Made by a program: the position numbers and the translations under genes. Of a stretch of 10,132 nucleotides of DNA, positions 6,692 to 10,132 are shown in pieces. This DNA is from UBA1731 sp963626295 (GTDB lineage: Bacteria; Verrucomicrobiota; Kiritimatiellia; RFP12; UBA1067): positions 1-10,132 of the forward strand of contig CAVFWS010000071.1 of the NCBI GenBank assembly GCA_963626295.1, written 5' to 3'. The notes beneath the pieces are model-generated. The model saw nothing but the letters and a program-made list of their open reading frames with translations, had not been told where the DNA came from and made no database searches. Within the stretch, counting starts at the first letter, position 1. Every line of letters begins with the position of its first letter.

Positions 6692-8359
6692 ATGGTTTCC
6701 GATCAGGTGAAGAAGGGCAAGGAACGCGCGCCGCACAGGTCGCTTCTGTTTGCCACGGGCATGAAGCGTTCCGACATGAAGAAGCCGTTCATCGGGATAT
6801 GCAACTCCTACGAGAGCTTCGTCCCCGGTCACTGCCACCTCAACAAGGTGGGCGAATTCCTGAAGAAGTGCGTGGTAGAGGCCGGCGGCGTGCCGATGGA
6901 GTTCAACACGATAGCCGTCTGCGACGGGATCGCGATGGCCCACCAGGGCATGAAATACTCTCTTCCGAGCCGCGAGCTTATAGCGGACAGCGTGGAGACC
7001 GTCGCCCGCGCGCATTGCTTCGACGCGATGATCTGCGTGCCAAACTGCGACAAGATCGTCCCGGGGATGCTGCTTGGCGCGCTCCGCGTGAACATCCCCA
7101 CGATATTCGCGTCCGGCGGACCCATGGCCCCCGGGCGCAACCCCCTCACCGGGGCGGATTCCGACCTCAATACGGTGTTCGAGGGCGTGGGCGCGGAGAA
7201 TGCGGGGAAGATATCGGCGAAGGACCTCGAGAGGATCGAGGAGACCTCTTGCCCCGGCTGCGGATCCTGCTCCGGGATGTTCACGGCCAACTCCATGAAC
7301 TGCCTCTACGAGGCGCTTGGCGTCGCACTGCCGGGCAACGGCACGATCCTTGCGGTCGATCCAAGGCGGCAGGACCTGTATCGCCTCGCCGCGAAGCGCA
7401 TCGTGCAGATGGCGAAGAAGGGCGGTCCGAAGCCTCGCGACCTCGTGACTGCGGAATCTCTGGACAACGCCCTTACGCTCGACATGGCGATGGGCGGTTC
7501 CACGAACACCGTGCTGCACACCCTCGCGATAGCGCGGGAGGCGGGCGTGGACTTCACGCTTGAGCGCATGAACGAGCTTTCGGCCCGCACCCCGTACATA
7601 TGCAAGCTTGCGCCGAGCGGACACTACCACGTCGCGGACCTCGACCGCGCGGGCGGCATAATGGCGATACTGAAGCGTTTGCCATCCAAACTGCTGCACC
7701 TCGGGTGCCAAACGGTAAGCGGAAAGACCATCGGGCAGCTCGTCAAGGCGGCGAAGATCGGCGACGATGACGTCATCCGCAAGCTGGACAACGCATATTC
7801 GCAGGATGGCGGACTCGCCGTGCTGTGGGGGAACCTGGCCACGCGGGGAGCCGTCGTGAAGAAGGGCGGCGTTGCGCCGTCCATGATGAAATTCACCGGC
7901 AAGGCGATATGCTTCGACTCCCAGGAGGAGGCGTGCGAAGGCATACTCGGCGGCAAGGTGAAGCCTGGCCATGTGGTGGTGATTCGGTACGAGGGCCCGA
8001 AGGGCGGGCCGGGGATGCAGGAGATGCTGGCTCCTACGAGCTACATAATCGGCGCGGGCCTCGGCGAATCCGTCGCGCTCATCACGGACGGCAGGTTCTC
8101 CGGCGCCACGCACGGCGCGTGCGTGGGGCACGTCTCGCCGGAGGCGGCGGAGGGCGGGCTCATCGGACTGCTCAAGGATGGCGACCAGATCACCATCGAC
8201 ATACCGAACCGCGCCATAAGCGCCAAGCTGTCGAAGTCCGAGATCGCAGGCCGCGCAAGGAAGGCGAAGAAGTGGACGCCTCGCATAAGGGGCGGCTGGC
8301 TCGAGCGCTACGCGCAGTTTGTCGGCAATGCCTCGACGGGGGCGTCGCTGAAATCTTAA
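6692..8359 (+). CDS. ilvD: Dihydroxy-acid dehydratase
   Basis: IlvD dehydrates 2,3-dihydroxy-isovalerate and 2,3-dihydroxy-3-methylvalerate to the 2-keto acids that become valine, leucine and isoleucine; it is a cytoplasmic Fe-S enzyme. The 555-residue product is full length for the shorter IlvD form (E. coli is about 616). Motifs: GICNSYESFVPGH (C37), AVCDGIAMAHQGMKYSLPSRE (D78 expected Mg ligand), VPNCDKIVPGM (C119, D120, and K121, the Lys carbamylated in known structures), CPGCGSCSGMFTANSMNC (187-204), LDMAMGGSTNTVLHT, and ITDGRFSGATHG with S470 at the expected catalytic serine. C37, C119 and C193 are the likely cluster ligands by analogy; both 2Fe-2S and 4Fe-4S types exist, and I cannot assign the type. 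The ATG has a strong SD and its own promoter. No other ilv or leu gene is in the window, so the gene stands apart from the rest of its pathway. Confidence 0.5.
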   Translation: MVSDQVKKGKERAPHRSLLFATGMKRSDMKKPFIGICNSYESFVPGHCHLNKVGEFLKKCVVEAGGVPMEFNTIAVCDGIAMAHQGMKYSLPSRELIADSVETVARAHCFDAMICVPNCDKIVPGMLLGALRVNIPTIFASGGPMAPGRNPLTGADSDLNTVFEGVGAENAGKISAKDLERIEETSCPGCGSCSGMFTANSMNCLYEALGVALPGNGTILAVDPRRQDLYRLAAKRIVQMAKKGGPKPRDLVTAESLDNALTLDMAMGGSTNTVLHTLAIAREAGVDFTLERMNELSARTPYICKLAPSGHYHVADLDRAGGIMAILKRLPSKLLHLGCQTVSGKTIGQLVKAAKIGDDDVIRKLDNAYSQDGGLAVLWGNLATRGAVVKKGGVAPSMMKFTGKAICFDSQEEACEGILGGKVKPGHVVVIRYEGPKGGPGMQEMLAPTSYIIGAGLGESVALITDGRFSGATHGACVGHVSPEAAEGGLIGLLKDGDQITIDIPNRAISAKLSKSEIAGRARKAKKWTPRIRGGWLERYAQFVGNASTGASLKS

Positions 8360-8422
8360 GGAGATTTGCGATTTACGATTGCATTTGGGGATCTGATCAT
8401 GTGATGATTTGCCCTCAACCCC

Positions 8423-8454
8423 ACTACCAACTATGAAAGCGACTATGAAAGCAA
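8423..8454 (+). repeat. ACTACCAACTA word followed by a 12-bp tandem duplication at the rhamnosidase start
   Basis: ACTACCAACTA (8423-8433) is identical to 705-715 in the inverted-repeat spacer upstream of the AEC gene. Overlapping it, CTATGAAAGCGA (8431-8442) is repeated as CTATGAAAGCAA (8443-8454) with one mismatch. The duplication is a multiple of three, so it creates two in-frame ATG starts, at 8433 and 8445, and an MKAT-MKAM protein start. The rest of the spacer after ilvD (8360-8422) shows no terminator and no promoter I would defend; TACGAT at 8374-8379 is only a weak -10 candidate. Confidence 0.5.
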
Positions 8455-10132
8455 TGACGTTCCATGTCGCGGCAGCCATGTGCGCTGCCGCTGTAATTTC
8501 GGGATGCAACCTGAAACCGGCGAGTGATGCATCTGCATCTACCGTTGAATTGCGGGTAAACCATCTTGCGTATCCGGCCAATGTCTCGGCGAGGCCGACG
8601 TTCTCATGGAAGATGGATAGCGCGCGGAACGGCGCGAGGCAGACCGCCTACAGGATCGCCGTGCGCGAGGATGCGCCCGACGGGACCGCCGTGTGGGAGT
8701 CGGGCGTCGTCGAGTCTGGCGATTCCGTGGGCATTCGGTATGCCGGCGCGGCGCTGAAGAGCGCGCACCGCTATTTCTGGACGGTGGGCGTCCGCGACGA
8801 GGCCGGCGCGTGGCTTTCGCCGGCGGAGGGCTTCTTCGAGACGGGGCTTCTCTCCGCGGACGACTGGAACGGGTCGGGCTGGATATCGGCCGCCGATTCC
8901 ACGGTCAAGGCGACAGGCCCGTCCAAGACACGCGAAGACGGCATGCCGGTCTACAACGACAGGAAGTATGGACATGAGGCCGAGCCGGGGACGTCCTGCT
9001 TCGTCAAGGGCATCGCGAACGGCAAGGCCGTAAGGGAGGCGTACTGGACCGTCACGGGCCTCGGCGTGTTCGAGGCGTACGTGAACGGCAGGCCCGTGTC
9101 GAGGAAATGCGGGCGCACCGGGAAGGAGTTCCGCGATTTCCTGAAGCCTGGGTTCACGCATCCCCTCAAGACGAAGCACTCGTTCACCTACGACGTCACG
9201 CATCTCATGAGGACCGGCGCATCGGACTCCAACGTGTTCGCGGCGCAGGTGTCCGCGGGATGGTGGCGCGACAGGATCGTGAACTTCGTCGGCAAGAAGA
9301 GCGGATTCCGCGCGCAGCTGGTGATGCGGTATGCGGACGGCACCGAAAGGCGCGTGGGGACGGACGCCACGTGGCTCTCCGCCGTGGCCGGCCCCGTGAA
9401 GGGCGCGGCGATATTCGACGGAGAGGAGTACGACGCCCGCGTCGGGAACGGCTGGATGGTCGATGCCGCCCCCTGCGGGTTCAAGGCGTCCGAGCCGAAC
9501 GGCGAATTCAGGGGCGGCATATTCCCGATGGAGGGCGCACCGGTCAGGCTTCGCTGCGACCTTGCGCTTTCACCTTCCGAAATGTACGTCTGGAAGGGCG
9601 TTGACGGGGTTGGGCAGGATGAGTTTGGGACGGTTAGGAAACTCAGGAATTACCGGGACGGCGACGTTGTGGAGCTGGACGCGGGCGAGACGCTGGTCGT
9701 CGATTTCGCGCAGAACGCGGCGGCAGTCCCGTCGTTCGAGTTCTCCGCCGCTGCGGGGACCGTGCTGAAGATGCTCCCTGCCGAGATGCTGAACGACGGC
9801 AATGGCGCAAAGGTCAGGGGCAACGACGGGCCGGAGGGCTCGATCTACTTCACGAACTACCGCCGAGCGAAGACCACCCTCAGCTACACGTTCGCAGGCG
9901 CTGGCGTTGAGAAGTACCACCCGGAGTTCACGTTCTTCGGCTACCGCTACGCCTCGATGACGGCGACGGGCAAGGTGAGGATATTCAGGGTCCGATCCAT
10001 CCCGGTGACGTCGATCCTGAAGTGCACCGAGACGGGACGGATCTCCACGGGCGTCGCGGACGTTAACAAGCTTGTCTCGAACGTCCTCTGGGGCCAGTAC
10101 TCGAACTACCTCTCCGTGCCGACGGACTGCCC
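8433..10132 (+). CDS. GH78 alpha-L-rhamnosidase, secreted lipoprotein, N-terminal part (3' truncated by window end)
   Basis: The frame is open for 566 codons to the window edge. GH78 enzymes remove terminal alpha-L-rhamnose from plant polysaccharides, glycosides and other rhamnosylated glycans. A lipoprotein signal (residues 1-24, lipobox VISG before C25) points to membrane anchoring outside the cytoplasm. An Ig-like N-terminal domain follows (about 40-130: RPTFSWKM, RQTAYRIAV, SAHRYFWTVGVRDE), then a Bac_rhamnosid_N-type beta domain (about 200-350: LGVFEAYVNGRPV, FTYDVTHLMRTG, VSAGWWRDR), a concanavalin-like domain (about 410-520: VVDFAQNAAA, LPAEMLNDGN, HPEFTFFGYRYASM), and the first helix of the (alpha/alpha)6 catalytic domain. 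The last residues (NYLSVPTDC) are the start of the family's PTDCPQRDER signature, which carries catalytic acidic residues, so the active site lies just outside the window. ATG 8433 is taken as start; ATG 8445 is equally plausible and neither has an SD. It is probably not in an operon with ilvD, 73 nt away. Confidence 0.5.
   Translation, partial: MKATMKAMTFHVAAAMCAAAVISGCNLKPASDASASTVELRVNHLAYPANVSARPTFSWKMDSARNGARQTAYRIAVREDAPDGTAVWESGVVESGDSVGIRYAGAALKSAHRYFWTVGVRDEAGAWLSPAEGFFETGLLSADDWNGSGWISAADSTVKATGPSKTREDGMPVYNDRKYGHEAEPGTSCFVKGIANGKAVREAYWTVTGLGVFEAYVNGRPVSRKCGRTGKEFRDFLKPGFTHPLKTKHSFTYDVTHLMRTGASDSNVFAAQVSAGWWRDRIVNFVGKKSGFRAQLVMRYADGTERRVGTDATWLSAVAGPVKGAAIFDGEEYDARVGNGWMVDAAPCGFKASEPNGEFRGGIFPMEGAPVRLRCDLALSPSEMYVWKGVDGVGQDEFGTVRKLRNYRDGDVVELDAGETLVVDFAQNAAAVPSFEFSAAAGTVLKMLPAEMLNDGNGAKVRGNDGPEGSIYFTNYRRAKTTLSYTFAGAGVEKYHPEFTFFGYRYASMTATGKVRIFRVRSIPVTSILKCTETGRISTGVADVNKLVSNVLWGQYSNYLSVPTDC

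Noticed and set aside
8357..8402. Small gene after ilvD, suggested by AAGGAG right after its stop codon
   Set aside because: No start codon lies at a usable distance; the only ATG nearby is followed at once by TGA.
6518..8581. 687-codon open frame on the minus strand opposite ilvD
   Set aside because: It is antisense to a complete, motif-perfect ilvD, is rich in Arg/His/Ala as expected of a GC-rich shadow frame, and shows no recognisable domain.

Overview
The window is GC-rich and densely packed. All seven genes I can support lie on the + strand. They are the 3' end of a sugar-aminotransferase gene, an AEC-family transporter, fmt, a Kef-type cation:proton antiporter, a PHP-domain phosphoesterase, a tRNA-dihydrouridine synthase, ilvD, and the 5' part of a GH78 alpha-L-rhamnosidase lipoprotein (the two edge genes are partial). 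No gene-free stretch exceeds about 105 bases. I see no rRNA, tRNA, CRISPR array, IS element or phage gene.

The organism looks like a Gram-negative-type bacterium with a GC-rich genome that still uses many ATA (Ile), CTT (Leu) and AGG (Arg) codons, initiates often without a Shine-Dalgarno (SD) sequence, and carries a lipoprotein rhamnosidase for plant or mucosal glycans. This is compatible with a PVC-group (Verrucomicrobiota/Kiritimatiellae-like) glycan degrader, but that is an inference from style only; no marker gene in the window fixes the taxon.

Layout: (1) 2-652, end of a DegT/DnrJ/EryC1/StrS aminotransferase, with clearly different codon usage from everything downstream. (2) 653-731, a short spacer with a perfect 14-bp inverted repeat built from TAGTTGGTAG units. 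(3) 732-1670, AEC transporter. (4) 1753-6611, an apparent operon led by an extended -10 promoter almost touching the fmt start: fmt, antiporter, PHP phosphoesterase (4-nt overlap), dus. Three of these four products act, or may act, on RNA or translation; the antiporter is the odd member. (5) 6609-8359, ilvD, with its own strong extended -10 whose TG element is the dus stop codon, a roughly 68-nt leader with a hairpin, and a strong SD. (6) 8433-10132, the GH78 lipoprotein, which runs off the edge just as the catalytic domain begins.

I found no clearly new defence, mobile or biosynthetic system. The points most worth a second look are the codon-usage break that coincides with the inverted repeat, the recurrence of the same ACTACCAACTA word at a second gene start, the leaderless-looking fmt transcript, the tandem duplication at the rhamnosidase start, and the unusual architectures of the antiporter and the dihydrouridine synthase.
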